Assembly (NCBI GenBank): GCA_905198155.1 | Contig: CAJKBQ010000015.1 | Span: 8,704-72,703, forward strand | Length of the DNA: 64,000 nucleotides | Source of the DNA: an uncultured Eubacteriales bacterium | GTDB lineage: Bacteria; Bacillota; Clostridia; Oscillospirales; Acutalibacteraceae | Reading direction: 5' to 3' | Part shown: piece by piece, positions 1-7,937 of the stretch | Position numbering within the stretch: the first letter of the stretch is position 1 | Layout: each line of letters starts with the position of its first letter | The notes under the pieces: model-generated | Told to the model about the DNA's origin: nothing | Databases searched by the model: none | What the model saw: the letters and a program-made list of their open reading frames with translations, nothing else | Program-made: the position numbers and the translations under genes

Positions 1-503
1 ATGTGTACCATGAATTGAAGGCGGTGAAGTCGCCGGAGACGATCGCCGGCCGCCGGGCGTTCCTGGCCAAACGGTTGAAGCTGTCCGGCACGCAGATTCA
101 GGATCTGCTGTACATCGACAAAAATATTGTGCCGGAGGGACGTGCACTGCTCGATGACGGCCAGATGACGTTGACAGCCGCGCTGGCGCTGGCGCATCAG
201 TCGCCGGAGGATCAGCGGGCAAAGCTGCGGTTTGACCGGGAATCGGCGGCGTATGCGGCGGAGCATGCACACATATTGCCCAAAGACCAGACGCCGCAGG
301 CGGAAGACATGAACGCGGACGGCGAATGGACGCCGGTGCTGACGCGCGATTTGCTGGCCAATCTGGGGGCGCGGTTCACGTCGTTGGCGGAGCTGCTCGA
401 CGTGGAGAATCTGTCCGATCGGCAGCGCGAGGTTTATGCCGGGTATGCGGCGCGCGTGAACCGGATGCTGACGAAGATGGAAAAGAAAATCGGGCGGATG
501 TGA
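1..503 (+). CDS. ParB-like partition/nucleoid protein, 5'-truncated
   Basis: The frame is open from the window edge, and the first GTG at position 3 need not be the real start. About 166 residues are visible. Residues about 8-70 resemble the central helix-turn-helix (KorB-type) domain of ParB/Spo0J proteins: an 'AFLAKRLKLSGTQIQDLL' helix-turn-helix-like segment, then 'ALLDDGQMTLTAALALA', which matches the 'LL..G.Ls...A..LA' pattern of that family. The N-terminal ParB/Srx nuclease-like domain would lie left of the window. The C-terminal part, with 'LSDRQREVYAGYAARVNRM', looks helical. Whether this is the chromosomal ParB or one from a plasmid or integrated element cannot be told. The family call is by motif likeness only. 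Confidence 0.6.
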   Translation, partial: VYHELKAVKSPETIAGRRAFLAKRLKLSGTQIQDLLYIDKNIVPEGRALLDDGQMTLTAALALAHQSPEDQRAKLRFDRESAAYAAEHAHILPKDQTPQAEDMNADGEWTPVLTRDLLANLGARFTSLAELLDVENLSDRQREVYAGYAARVNRMLTKMEKKIGRM

Positions 504-556
504 AGATCAACCGGCTTGCATAAACCGGCCGCCCCGGCAATTCAACGCAAAAATCC

Positions 557-581
557 AAGTGTCGGTGACCGACACTTTTCA
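557..581 (+). terminator. Hairpin repeat copy 1, probable intrinsic terminator
   Basis: A perfect 9-bp inverted repeat, AAGTGTCGG and CCGACACTT, is separated by TGA and followed by TTC. It lies 54 nt after the ParB-like stop codon. The same palindrome recurs at 688-712, and a variant occurs at 59672-59691. Confidence 0.5.
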
Positions 582-582
582 A

Positions 583-616
583 ATCCGGCGGATCGGGTGC
601 AGCTCGTCCGCCGGAT
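583..616. repeat. Internal 10-bp inverted repeat between the two hairpin repeats
   Basis: ATCCGGCGGA (583-592) and TCCGCCGGAT (607-616) are perfect complements around a 14-nt loop. No strong T run follows. With the two flanking palindromes this makes three hairpins in 155 bp. No gene is seen between 504 and 801. Confidence 0.6.
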
Positions 617-687
617 CTGTTTCGATTAGATTGGGTTGTTGGATGCACCTGAATGGGTCAAAGGCTGCTCTGCCCCATCGTTTTTTG

Positions 688-712
688 AAAGTGTCGGTGA
701 CCGACACTTTTT
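688..712 (+). terminator. Hairpin repeat copy 2 with T run
   Basis: The same GTGTCGG/TGA/CCGACAC palindrome as at 557, with arms extended by A and T to a 10-bp stem and followed by five T. It would act as an intrinsic terminator on the plus strand just upstream of the response-regulator promoter. It is also one end of a possible small repeat element (see findings). Confidence 0.5.
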
Positions 713-744
713 CTTTATGCTTTCTTAATTTCCGATTAAGGTGC

Positions 745-773
745 TGGACGTGGCAGGCGATTTGTGGTACAAT
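745..773 (+). promoter_or_regulatory. Promoter of the two-component operon
   Basis: TGGACG at 745-750, a 17-bp spacer and TACAAT at 768-773 with an extended TGG just before it. It lies 28 nt upstream of the response-regulator start. Confidence 0.6.
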
Positions 774-801
774 AAAGAAAACAGCGAAAAGGGGCAGACA
801 G

Positions 802-1506
802 ATGACAACCATATTGATATGCGACGACGATCGGGACATTACGGCGGCACTGGCGGTCTATTTGAAGGCGGAGGGGTACGCGGTACGGACGGCGTCCAAT
901 GGGCGCGAAGCGGTGGAAACGGTGCGGACGACGCCGGTACAGCTGGTATTGATGGATATCATGATGCCGGTGATGGACGGCGTGACGGCGATGGCGCAGA
1001 TTCGGGAGACGAGCAATGTGCCGGTGATCCTGCTGACGGCGAAAGGCGAGGACAGCGATAAAATTTTGGGGCTGAACGTCGGCGCGGACGATTACATCAC
1101 CAAGCCGTTCAACCCGGTGGAAGTGGTGGCGCGGGTGCGGTCGCAGCTGCGGCGGTATTTGCAGCTGGGCGCAGATACGCGGGCGGCGCGGCTGGCGATT
1201 GGGTCAATCATGCTGGACGACCGGCGCAAGGAGGTGCGGCGCGACGGGGAACTGATCGGGCTGACGCCGACGGAGTACGAGATTTTGAAGCTGCTGATGG
1301 CGCGGTGCGGTGAAGTGATTGCGCCGCGGGAGATCTACCGGCAGGTGTGGCACGCGGAGCCGTATGGCGCGGAAGCGACGGTGGCGGTACACATCCGGCA
1401 CCTGCGCGAAAAACTGGAATTGAACCCGGCGGAGCCGCGCTATTTGAAGGTGGTGTGGGCGCAGGGATACAAATTTGAAGAATGCGGAAGGGACGCGATA
1501 ACGTGA
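802..1506 (+). CDS. OmpR-family DNA-binding response regulator
   Basis: A 234-residue protein that would bind DNA when phosphorylated by the kinase encoded next to it. Receiver domain: acidic pocket at residues 8-10 (DDD), phospho-acceptor Asp52 in 'LMDIMMP', and conserved Lys101 in 'ITKPFNP'. The winged-helix output domain (about residues 135-230) has the usual 'LTPTEYEILKLLM' and 'VHIRHLREKLE' segments. The start at 802 is chosen because GGGG lies 7 nt upstream and the domain begins here. The frame stays open upstream to 559, but that extension runs through the hairpin repeat. The gene overlaps the kinase by 4 nt (GTGA). Its target genes cannot be read from the sequence. Confidence 0.93.
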   Translation: MTTILICDDDRDITAALAVYLKAEGYAVRTASNGREAVETVRTTPVQLVLMDIMMPVMDGVTAMAQIRETSNVPVILLTAKGEDSDKILGLNVGADDYITKPFNPVEVVARVRSQLRRYLQLGADTRAARLAIGSIMLDDRRKEVRRDGELIGLTPTEYEILKLLMARCGEVIAPREIYRQVWHAEPYGAEATVAVHIRHLREKLELNPAEPRYLKVVWAQGYKFEECGRDAIT

Positions 1507-3329
1507 AGCGAATGGACGGGAAGCGCCGCGTGCGGGCGATGCCGTATGTCCGCACGGTGTTGTTTGCGCTGTGCCTGGTGGGATTCGGCGTGCTGACCGC
1601 GCTGGCGGCGGCGCTGGATTGCTATTTGGAACCGCAGGCGGCAGTGGAACGGCGCGTATTTGACGTGCAGCTGTACCGGGATTGGGAACGGGTGAACGAG
1701 ATCCTGCGGCGCGGCACAGACGGCGCATCGGAATTGCAATATTTGCCGGGCAACCTGTGCTACCAGGCGGTGCGGGCGGACGGCGCGGTGATTTTGACAA
1801 GCGCATCGGCCGCATCCGGCTGGACGGCGCGGGTGACGGTGGAGCTGGATACCGCCGTGGTCAGCGGCGACACGGAAACGCCGGTCACGCTGCGCGTCGG
1901 CGTCGTGCAGGATCTGCAATCGGACGACGTGTATGCCGTGCTGTACGGCGCGGTGCGCGTGCTGTACGGCGGGCGGATTGCGTTCCCGCTGGCCGCCTTG
2001 CTGGCGGCGGCGGCCGTACTGGTGTGCATCGTGCAGCTGTGCGCGGATGCCGGGCGCGATCCGGAAGGCGCGACGCATGCGCGCGGATTCAGCCGGATCC
2101 CGGCGGATATGCTGGCTGCGGGCGTATTTTTGCTGGCGAGTTTGACGGTGTCGTGCCCGGATTGGTCGATGTCCATGAACGGGCGGTATGTGTGCCTGGC
2201 GCTGCTGCTGTGCATCGATTTTGCCGTCGCGCTGGCGCTGCCGGTGACGATTGCCGTGCGCGTCCGCAGCGGCACCCTGCTGCGCAACACGGTGATTTTC
2301 CGCGTTGGACGAGGACTGGTGCGCGCTGTGCGGTGGCTGTACGGCGCGATTCCGGCGGCGCCCGCGGCGGCTGGGACGCTGGCGCTGCTGGCGGTGTGCA
2401 ATGCGGCGCTGGTGGGCCACACGGATCGGACGACGATGGCGTGGATTTTGATCGGCGAAGCGGCCGTATTGATTCCGTTGGCTTTGTATTTCGGCGGGCA
2501 GCAGCGGAAAATCCATGAAATAATCGCGCAGATTGCCGCCGACCCGAACGCGCCGGTCGATGTGTCCGGCCTGGCGGCGCCGTATCGTGCGGCGGGGGCG
2601 TCGCTGGCGCACATCCGCGACGGGATTGCCGATGCCGTGGCGGCGCAGCTGCGCAGCGAGCGGTTCAAAACCGAATTGATTACCAATGTGTCGCACGATT
2701 TGAAAACGCCGCTGACGTCGATCATCAATTACACCGACCTGCTGGGGCGCGAACCGGCGGGGAGCGCGGCGGCCGCAGAATACGTGGCGGTGCTCAGCCG
2801 GCAGTCGATCCGACTGAAAAAGCTGATTGAGGATCTGATCGAAGCGTCGAAAGCGGCCACGGGCAACCTGCCGGTACACTGGGCGGACTGCGCGGTGGGC
2901 GTGCTGCTGCGGCAGGCGGCGGGCGAATATGCCGATCGGCTGGCGGCGGCGCAGCTGGAACCGGTGCTGGAGCTCCCGGAGGCGGAGCTGATGATCCGGG
3001 CGGACAGCCGCCATTTGGGGCGGATGCTGGACAATCTGCTCCAAAATATCTGCAAGTACGCGCATCCCGGTACCCGGGTATACATTTCCGCCGCGCAGAC
3101 GAACAGCGGGGTCGAGATGCTGTTCCGCAACGTCTCGCGCGACCGGATTGCGCAGGACGCGGCCGCGCTCACCGAGCGATTCGTCCGCGGCGACAGCGCC
3201 CGCACGTCCGAAGGCAGCGGGTTGGGGCTGGCGATTGTGCGGTCGCTGGCGGAGCTGCAAGGCGGCCGGCTGGAAATTACCGTGGACGGCGATTTGTTCC
3301 GCGCTCGGCTGATTTTTCCGGCTGCATAA
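1503..3329 (+). CDS. Membrane sensor histidine kinase
   Basis: A 608-residue sensor kinase, partner of the response regulator at 802. It has one N-terminal membrane segment, an outside region of about 120 residues, then several hydrophobic segments (about residues 155-330). Next come the dimerisation/phospho-acceptor domain with His398 in 'NVSHDLKTPLTSI', an N box near Asn514 in 'DNLLQNICKYAHPG', and a G2 box near 571 in 'GSGLGLAIV'. The GTG at 1503 is chosen because GGAAGGG lies 9 nt upstream and it gives a GTGA overlap with the preceding gene. An ATG at 1482 is the alternative. The multi-span sensor region resembles no input domain I can name, so the signal is unknown. Confidence 0.9.
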   Translation: MKRMDGKRRVRAMPYVRTVLFALCLVGFGVLTALAAALDCYLEPQAAVERRVFDVQLYRDWERVNEILRRGTDGASELQYLPGNLCYQAVRADGAVILTSASAASGWTARVTVELDTAVVSGDTETPVTLRVGVVQDLQSDDVYAVLYGAVRVLYGGRIAFPLAALLAAAAVLVCIVQLCADAGRDPEGATHARGFSRIPADMLAAGVFLLASLTVSCPDWSMSMNGRYVCLALLLCIDFAVALALPVTIAVRVRSGTLLRNTVIFRVGRGLVRAVRWLYGAIPAAPAAAGTLALLAVCNAALVGHTDRTTMAWILIGEAAVLIPLALYFGGQQRKIHEIIAQIAADPNAPVDVSGLAAPYRAAGASLAHIRDGIADAVAAQLRSERFKTELITNVSHDLKTPLTSIINYTDLLGREPAGSAAAAEYVAVLSRQSIRLKKLIEDLIEASKAATGNLPVHWADCAVGVLLRQAAGEYADRLAAAQLEPVLELPEAELMIRADSRHLGRMLDNLLQNICKYAHPGTRVYISAAQTNSGVEMLFRNVSRDRIAQDAAALTERFVRGDSARTSEGSGLGLAIVRSLAELQGGRLEITVDGDLFRARLIFPAA

Positions 3330-3356
3330 AAATTCAAAGAAATTTGCCGAAACCCC

Positions 3357-3385
3357 TTGACAATTCCCCGGAATCGTGATACACT
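3357..3385 (+). promoter_or_regulatory. Promoter of the aromatic amino acid operon
   Basis: TTGACA at 3357-3362, a 17-bp spacer and TACACT at 3380-3385. The expected transcript start near 3392 gives a leader of about 260 nt before aroF. That leader holds the leader peptide and the attenuator. Confidence 0.8.
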
Positions 3386-3436
3386 TATAGCAAATCCGAA
3401 AGACGGAAATTCAGAGGAAACGGAGCGCCATCGATC

Positions 3437-3535
3437 ATGCAGTCGAAGCTGTTTGCAGCTGAATACGCGTTTACCTACTATTACTTTTACTTTAAAAGTA
3501 GTAGTGATTCGTGCTGCAAACAAAATTGGTCGTAA
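3437..3535 (+). CDS. Tyr/Phe-rich leader peptide of the aromatic operon
   Basis: A 32-codon reading frame too short for usual gene callers. It starts with ATG, has GGAG 11 nt upstream and ends in TAA. The peptide core is AEYAFTYYYFYFK (residues 8-20). It has five Tyr and four Phe in total, seven of them within the nine residues 11-19, and one Trp near the end. Such clusters of the regulated amino acid mark leader peptides that sense charged tRNA, as in enterobacterial pheL. The codons at 3476-3493 coincide with the 5' arm of an RNA hairpin that competes with an antiterminator (see the next entry). The next genes make Phe and Tyr, so the peptide fits its context. I infer it acts only in cis. 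Confidence 0.85.
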   Translation: MQSKLFAAEYAFTYYYFYFKSSSDSCCKQNWS

Positions 3536-3606
3536 AAGCGCTTTTCCGCATCGTGAAAAGTTCGATCATCCGCCGCACAGAATCACGTCTGTGCGGCGGA
3601 TTTTTT
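3476..3606 (+). promoter_or_regulatory. Ribosome-mediated attenuator: competing hairpins 1:2, 2:3 and 3:4
   Basis: Arm 1 (3476-3488, the Tyr/Phe codons) pairs with arm 2 (3494-3506) in a 13-bp stem with two or three G-U pairs and a 5-nt loop. The 3' part of arm 2 and what follows (GTGATTC 3504-3510, GTGC 3511-3514) pairs with GCAC (3575-3578) and GAATCAC (3580-3586), leaving one bulged A. That is an 11-bp antiterminator. It uses the terminator's left arm and loop, so antiterminator and terminator cannot coexist. A ribosome stalled on Tyr or Phe codons would cover arm 1, free arm 2 and favour readthrough. Pairings were worked out by eye. Confidence 0.75.
3569..3606 (+). terminator. Attenuator terminator upstream of aroF
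   Basis: A perfect 12-bp GC-rich stem (3569-3580 with 3589-3600), 8-nt loop AATCACGT and six T. It lies 49 nt before the aroF start, inside the leader. Confidence 0.9.
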
Positions 3607-3654
3607 CATTCGGTTTCCGCCCGTATTTTTGAATGACAGAAAGGAAGAACCCCA

Positions 3655-4659
3655 ATGATTACCGTATTGAAGCCCGGCACCACCGATGAACAAATGAACC
3701 AGCTGATCCAATGGCTGCGCAACCAGCACCTGGACGTCCACGTCTCCCGCGGGCAGGATTACACGATTTTGGGACTGATCGGCGACACGTCCAACGTGGA
3801 CATGGACCTGATCGCCAGCCTGGACATGGTCGAGTCCGTGAAGCGCGTCAGCGAGCCGTTCAAGCAGTGCAGCCGCAAATTCCACCCGGACGACACCGTT
3901 GTCACGGCGGGCGGCGTGTCGATCGGCGGCGGCCACTTCGCGATCATCGCGGGGCCGTGCTCGGTGGAATCGCGCGAGCAGGTGACCGCAATCGCCAAAG
4001 ACGTCAAGGCCGCGGGGGCGCTGCTGCTGCGCGGCGGCGCGTTCAAACCGCGCACCTCGCCGTACGATTTCCAGGGGCTGAAAGCCGACGGGATCGAACT
4101 GCTGGAAGAGGCCAAGCGCGAAACGGGGATGCCGATCGTGACCGAGATCATGAATGCGAACCACCTGCCGCTGTTTGAAAATGTAGATATTATTCAGGTT
4201 GGTGCGCGAAATATGCAGAATTTTGAATTGTTGAAGGAGCTGGGGCACACCCACAAGCCGATTCTGCTCAAACGCGGGCTGGCGAACACGATGAAAGAGC
4301 TGCTGATGAGCGCCGAATACATCATGGCGGGCGGCAACGACCGGATCATCCTGTGCGAGCGCGGGATCCGGACGTTTGAAACGTACACGCGCAACACGCT
4401 GGATTTGTCGGCGGTGCCGATGCTCCACGAATTGACGCATTTGCCGGTGGTTGTGGATCCGAGCCATGCGACGGGCGCGGCGCGGCTGGTGAAGCCGATG
4501 GCGATGGCGGCGGCGGCCGCGGGGGCCGACGGTCTGATGATCGAAGTGCACAACGACCCGATTCACGCATTGTGCGACGGCGCGCAGTCGCTGACCCCGG
4601 CGCAGTTTGCCGACGTCGCGGCGCGGGTGCGGCAGATTCGCGCGGTGGTCGAGGCGTAA
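3655..4659 (+). CDS. aroF: 3-deoxy-7-phosphoheptulonate (DAHP) synthase
   Basis: Condenses phosphoenolpyruvate and erythrose 4-phosphate, the entry step of the shikimate pathway. 334 residues. The first about 65 form a ferredoxin-like regulatory domain as in Thermotoga DAHP synthase, followed by the TIM barrel with 'IIAGPCSVES' (metal-binding Cys), 'GGAFKPRTSPYDFQG', 'LLKRGL' and 'VVDPSHATG'. The ATG at 3655 has AAAGGAAG 8 nt upstream. It is the first structural gene of the operon, directly behind the attenuator. The N-terminal domain in relatives mediates feedback inhibition by aromatic amino acids. That regulation is inferred here. Confidence 0.95.
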   Translation: MITVLKPGTTDEQMNQLIQWLRNQHLDVHVSRGQDYTILGLIGDTSNVDMDLIASLDMVESVKRVSEPFKQCSRKFHPDDTVVTAGGVSIGGGHFAIIAGPCSVESREQVTAIAKDVKAAGALLLRGGAFKPRTSPYDFQGLKADGIELLEEAKRETGMPIVTEIMNANHLPLFENVDIIQVGARNMQNFELLKELGHTHKPILLKRGLANTMKELLMSAEYIMAGGNDRIILCERGIRTFETYTRNTLDLSAVPMLHELTHLPVVVDPSHATGAARLVKPMAMAAAAAGADGLMIEVHNDPIHALCDGAQSLTPAQFADVAARVRQIRAVVEA

Positions 4660-4714
4660 GCATGGGGGAGAGGGGATTTCCCCCACAAATACCAACCAGA
4701 AAGGACTGAGCCGG

Positions 4715-5542
4715 ATGAATATCGGCATCGTAGGATTGGGACTTATTGGCGGATCGCTTGCCAAAGCGTGGAAAGCGTACACCGACGCGCGCGTGTATGG
4801 CTACGACCGCGACAAATCGGTGACAGAATATGCGCAGCTCAGCGGCGCAATCGACGGTGCGCTGACCGATGAAACGCTGGCGTCGTGCGAATTGGTCATG
4901 CTGGCGCTGTTGCCGGCGGCGGAGATCGAATACGTGCAGGCGCACGCCGATGCGCTGCGCGGCAAAACGGTGATCGACTGCGCCGGAACGAAGCAAACCG
5001 TGTGCGATGTGTGCTTCCCGATTGCTGCGGCACACGAATTTTGCTTCGTCGGCGGCCACCCGATGGCCGGCACGCACCACTCCGGGTTCAAATACAGCCG
5101 CGAAAGCCTGTTCCAGGGCGCGCCGATGGTGCTGGTCGTGCCGGAAAATAATGACATTGTGGAGCTGGACCGCATTCAATCGATGCTGCGGCCGCTCGGA
5201 TTCGCGCGGTTTTCGGTGACGACGGCGGCGGCGCACGACCGGATGATCGCGTTCACGTCGCAGCTGGCGCACATCGTGTCCAACGCGTACATCAAAAGCC
5301 CGGAAGCGGAAGCGCACGCCGGATTTTCGGCCGGCAGCTACAAAGATTTGACGCGCGTCGCGGAGCTGAATCCGGAAATGTGGGCGCGGCTGTTTTTGGA
5401 CAACGCGTCGCCGCTGTTGGCGGAGCTGGACGGATTGATCGGCCATTTGACGGAATACCGCGACGCAATCGCGGCAAATGACTACGAAACATTGCGGCAA
5501 TTGCTGCATGACGGCAGCGAACGGAAAAAATCCGTGTCGTGA
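4715..5542 (+). CDS. tyrA: Prephenate dehydrogenase
   Basis: Oxidatively decarboxylates prephenate to 4-hydroxyphenylpyruvate using NAD(P), committing flux to tyrosine. 275 residues. It has an N-terminal nucleotide-binding motif 'GLGLIGGS' (residues 6-13), 'DCAGTKQTVC', the family signature 'GGHPMAGTHHSG' and a C-terminal helical dimer domain. There is no chorismate mutase or ACT extension, so it is the short, stand-alone form. The start at 4715 follows AAAGGACTGAG. The frame is open further upstream, into the aroF end, without a ribosome binding site. It lies 55 nt after aroF, and this spacer carries a small G/C hairpin (GGGGGAGAGGGGATTTCCCCC-like) of unclear use. Confidence 0.93.
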   Translation: MNIGIVGLGLIGGSLAKAWKAYTDARVYGYDRDKSVTEYAQLSGAIDGALTDETLASCELVMLALLPAAEIEYVQAHADALRGKTVIDCAGTKQTVCDVCFPIAAAHEFCFVGGHPMAGTHHSGFKYSRESLFQGAPMVLVVPENNDIVELDRIQSMLRPLGFARFSVTTAAAHDRMIAFTSQLAHIVSNAYIKSPEAEAHAGFSAGSYKDLTRVAELNPEMWARLFLDNASPLLAELDGLIGHLTEYRDAIAANDYETLRQLLHDGSERKKSVS

Positions 5543-5564
5543 TGGGGGAAAGGAGCAGGCGGGC

Positions 5565-6617
5565 ATGACTACCATTCGAGTGGAAACGGCGCGGCCGTAC
5601 GAAGTCCGCGTGGGCGCGGGGCTGCTGGATCAGCTGGGCGTGCAGCTGCGGGCGCGCTGCAAAAGCGGCCGGGCCGTGATCGTCAGCGACGACCATGTGG
5701 CCCCGCTGCACGGCGCGGCAGCGGAACGGTCGCTGAACCGGAGCGGATTTTCGACGGAAAAATTTATCATTCCGAGCGGAGAAGCGTCAAAATGCGGCGA
5801 AATCTACATAAAGTTGCTGCGCTTTCTGGCCGCCCATCAGATCACGCGCACGGACGTGCTGGTAGCGCTCGGCGGCGGCGTGGTCGGCGACCTGACGGGC
5901 TTCGCGGCGGCGACGTACCTGCGCGGCGTGCCGTTTGTGCAGGTGCCGACGACGCTGCTCGCAGCGGTCGATTCGTCAGTCGGCGGGAAAACAGCCATTG
6001 ATTTGCCGGAAGGGAAAAATCTGGTCGGTGCATTTTACCAGCCGATGCTGGTTTTGTGCGATATTGACACGCTAAATACCCTGCCGCCGGAAATCTTCGC
6101 CGACGGCTGCGCGGAGGTTATCAAATACGGCATCCTCGGTGACAAAGAATTGTTTACACAGCTGGAAAAAACCGGATTGCAATTTGACCGCGAATCGGTG
6201 ATCGCCGCCAGCGTCCGGATGAAGCGCGACGTGGTGTCGCGCGACGAATTCGACACCGGCGTCCGCCAGTTGCTGAACCTGGGTCACACCTTTGCGCACG
6301 GCATCGAGTCGTGCAGCGGCTACACCATCCCGCACGGCCGCGCGGTCGCAGCGGGCACGGCAATCATCGCACGCGCGGCTGCAGCGAAAGGATACTGTAC
6401 CGACGCGACAGTCCGGCGCATTGAATCGATTTTGACGCAATTTGGCTTGCCAATCCGCACCAAATTCACTGCATCTCAGCTGGCAGCCCGCGCGCTCAGC
6501 GACAAAAAACGCGACGGCGACGCGATCAACCTGATCGTGCCGCGCGCCATCGGGACGTGCGACCGCGTGTCGGTGCCGGTGTCCGAACTGGCGCTTTGGG
6601 CGGAGGCCGGGGTATGA
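5565..6617 (+). CDS. aroB: 3-dehydroquinate synthase
   Basis: Converts DAHP to 3-dehydroquinate with NAD and a divalent metal. 350 residues, usual for the family. Signatures visible: 'ALGGGVVGDLTGFAAATY' (NAD-binding loop), 'PTTLLAAVDSSVGGKTA', 'CAEVIKYGIL' and the metal-binding 'NLGHTFAHGIE'. The start at 5565 has GGGGGAAAGGAG about 8 nt upstream and lies 22 nt after tyrA. It overlaps aroA by 4 nt (ATGA), which suggests translational coupling. Confidence 0.95.
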   Translation: MTTIRVETARPYEVRVGAGLLDQLGVQLRARCKSGRAVIVSDDHVAPLHGAAAERSLNRSGFSTEKFIIPSGEASKCGEIYIKLLRFLAAHQITRTDVLVALGGGVVGDLTGFAAATYLRGVPFVQVPTTLLAAVDSSVGGKTAIDLPEGKNLVGAFYQPMLVLCDIDTLNTLPPEIFADGCAEVIKYGILGDKELFTQLEKTGLQFDRESVIAASVRMKRDVVSRDEFDTGVRQLLNLGHTFAHGIESCSGYTIPHGRAVAAGTAIIARAAAAKGYCTDATVRRIESILTQFGLPIRTKFTASQLAARALSDKKRDGDAINLIVPRAIGTCDRVSVPVSELALWAEAGV

Positions 6618-7921
6618 ACCAGGTGATTTTGCCCGGCGCGCGGTCGGGAAATTGGGCGGCGGTGCCGTCGAAGTCGCAGCTGCATCGGTTGCTGATTTGC
6701 GCCGCGCTGAGCAATGCGCCGGTGACAATCACGTCCGGCGCCGCCGGGGCGGACATTGATGCCACGATTCGTTGCCTGCGTGCGCTTGGCGCTGAAATCA
6801 CGGTCGGACCGCAGCAGATTTCCGTCCGCGGCATCGGGTATGCAGCGGAGGCACCAAATACGGAAGATTCTACCGTGTCCAATGCAGCGCAAAAACGACC
6901 CGAAGTACGGCTCGATGTGGGGGAGAGCGGCTCCACGCTGCGGTTTTTGCTGCCGGTGGTCGGTGCGCTGGGGATTTCCGCGCGCATTCAAATGCACGGA
7001 CGGCTCCCGCAGCGGCCGATGGAGCCGTTGGCTGGGCTGCTGACGGCGCACGGCATGACGCTTCAACCCGATGGCAACGCGCTGCACGTCTCCGGGCAGT
7101 TGTGCCCCGGAACGTTGCCCATTGCAGGCAACGTCTCGTCCCAATATCTGAGCGGCCTCTGCTTTGCACTGCCACTGCTGGACGGCGATTCCGAAATCAA
7201 GCTGACCACGGAATTACAATCCGCCCCATATTTGGAGATGACGCAGCAGGCCATCGCCCGGGCTTCCGTCCGCATCGACCCGATGGACGGCGGCTGGCGC
7301 ATTTCCGGCCGCCAGCAGTACCGCGCACCGTCCGGCGCGGCCGAAGGCGATTGGTCCAACGCGGCGTTCCCGATGTGCATCGGCGCGCTCGGCGGATCCG
7401 GCGTCACGGTTGTCGGCGTCCGGCCGGACAGCGCCCAGGGCGACCGCGCCATTTGTGCAATTCTGCGCCGATTTGGCGCAAATGTCGTCGAATCCGATCA
7501 TTCTGTCACCGTCACACCGGCCGCGCTGCACGGCATCACGATCGATGCCGCGGCCGTTCCCGACTTGGTGCCCGCGCTGGCCGCCGTGGCCGCCTGCGCC
7601 GACGGCGAGACGCATATCGTCCACGCCGAGCGCCTCCGGTTGAAAGAAAGCGACCGCCTGCACACCGTCTGCGCGGCGTTGACGGCGCTCGGCGCGTCTG
7701 TCACGGAGCGGCCCGACGGGTTAACCGTGCGCGGCACGCCTCGTCTGCGCGGCGGTACGGTGGACGGCGCGGGCGATCACCGCATCGCAATGTTGGCAGC
7801 GGTGGCGGCCGTGCGATGCAACAATTCAGTGACAGTTTGCGGCGCAGAAGCGGTTGCAAAATCGGAGCCGGACTTCTGGGATAAATTTGCGCAACTGGAA
7901 ACGCGCAACCCCACCCATTGA
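6614..7921 (+). CDS. aroA: 3-phosphoshikimate 1-carboxyvinyltransferase (EPSP synthase)
   Basis: Transfers the enolpyruvyl group of phosphoenolpyruvate to shikimate 3-phosphate. 435 residues with the two-domain inside-out barrel pattern: 'PSKSQLHRLLI' near the N-terminus, 'GESGSTLRFLLPV', 'LRLKESDRL' and 'GAGDHRIAM' near the C-terminus. The start overlaps the aroB stop (ATGA). The first glycine-rich binding loop differs from the usual 'PGDKSISHR' form, as is common for clostridial enzymes carrying 'PSKS.QHR'. 16 nt separate it from aroC. Confidence 0.95.
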   Translation: MNQVILPGARSGNWAAVPSKSQLHRLLICAALSNAPVTITSGAAGADIDATIRCLRALGAEITVGPQQISVRGIGYAAEAPNTEDSTVSNAAQKRPEVRLDVGESGSTLRFLLPVVGALGISARIQMHGRLPQRPMEPLAGLLTAHGMTLQPDGNALHVSGQLCPGTLPIAGNVSSQYLSGLCFALPLLDGDSEIKLTTELQSAPYLEMTQQAIARASVRIDPMDGGWRISGRQQYRAPSGAAEGDWSNAAFPMCIGALGGSGVTVVGVRPDSAQGDRAICAILRRFGANVVESDHSVTVTPAALHGITIDAAAVPDLVPALAAVAACADGETHIVHAERLRLKESDRLHTVCAALTALGASVTERPDGLTVRGTPRLRGGTVDGAGDHRIAMLAAVAAVRCNNSVTVCGAEAVAKSEPDFWDKFAQLETRNPTH

Positions 7922-7937
7922 ATGGAGGAATTGACTC

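Noticed and set aside
1440..3260. 606-codon minus-strand frame opposite the histidine kinase
   Set aside because: Arg/Gln/His-rich with no domain, while the kinase motifs are all in the plus-strand frame.
3392..3654. T-box leader before aroF
   Set aside because: No T-box sequence (TGGNACCGCG-like), stem I or specifier loop was seen. A translated Tyr/Phe frame with competing hairpins fits better.
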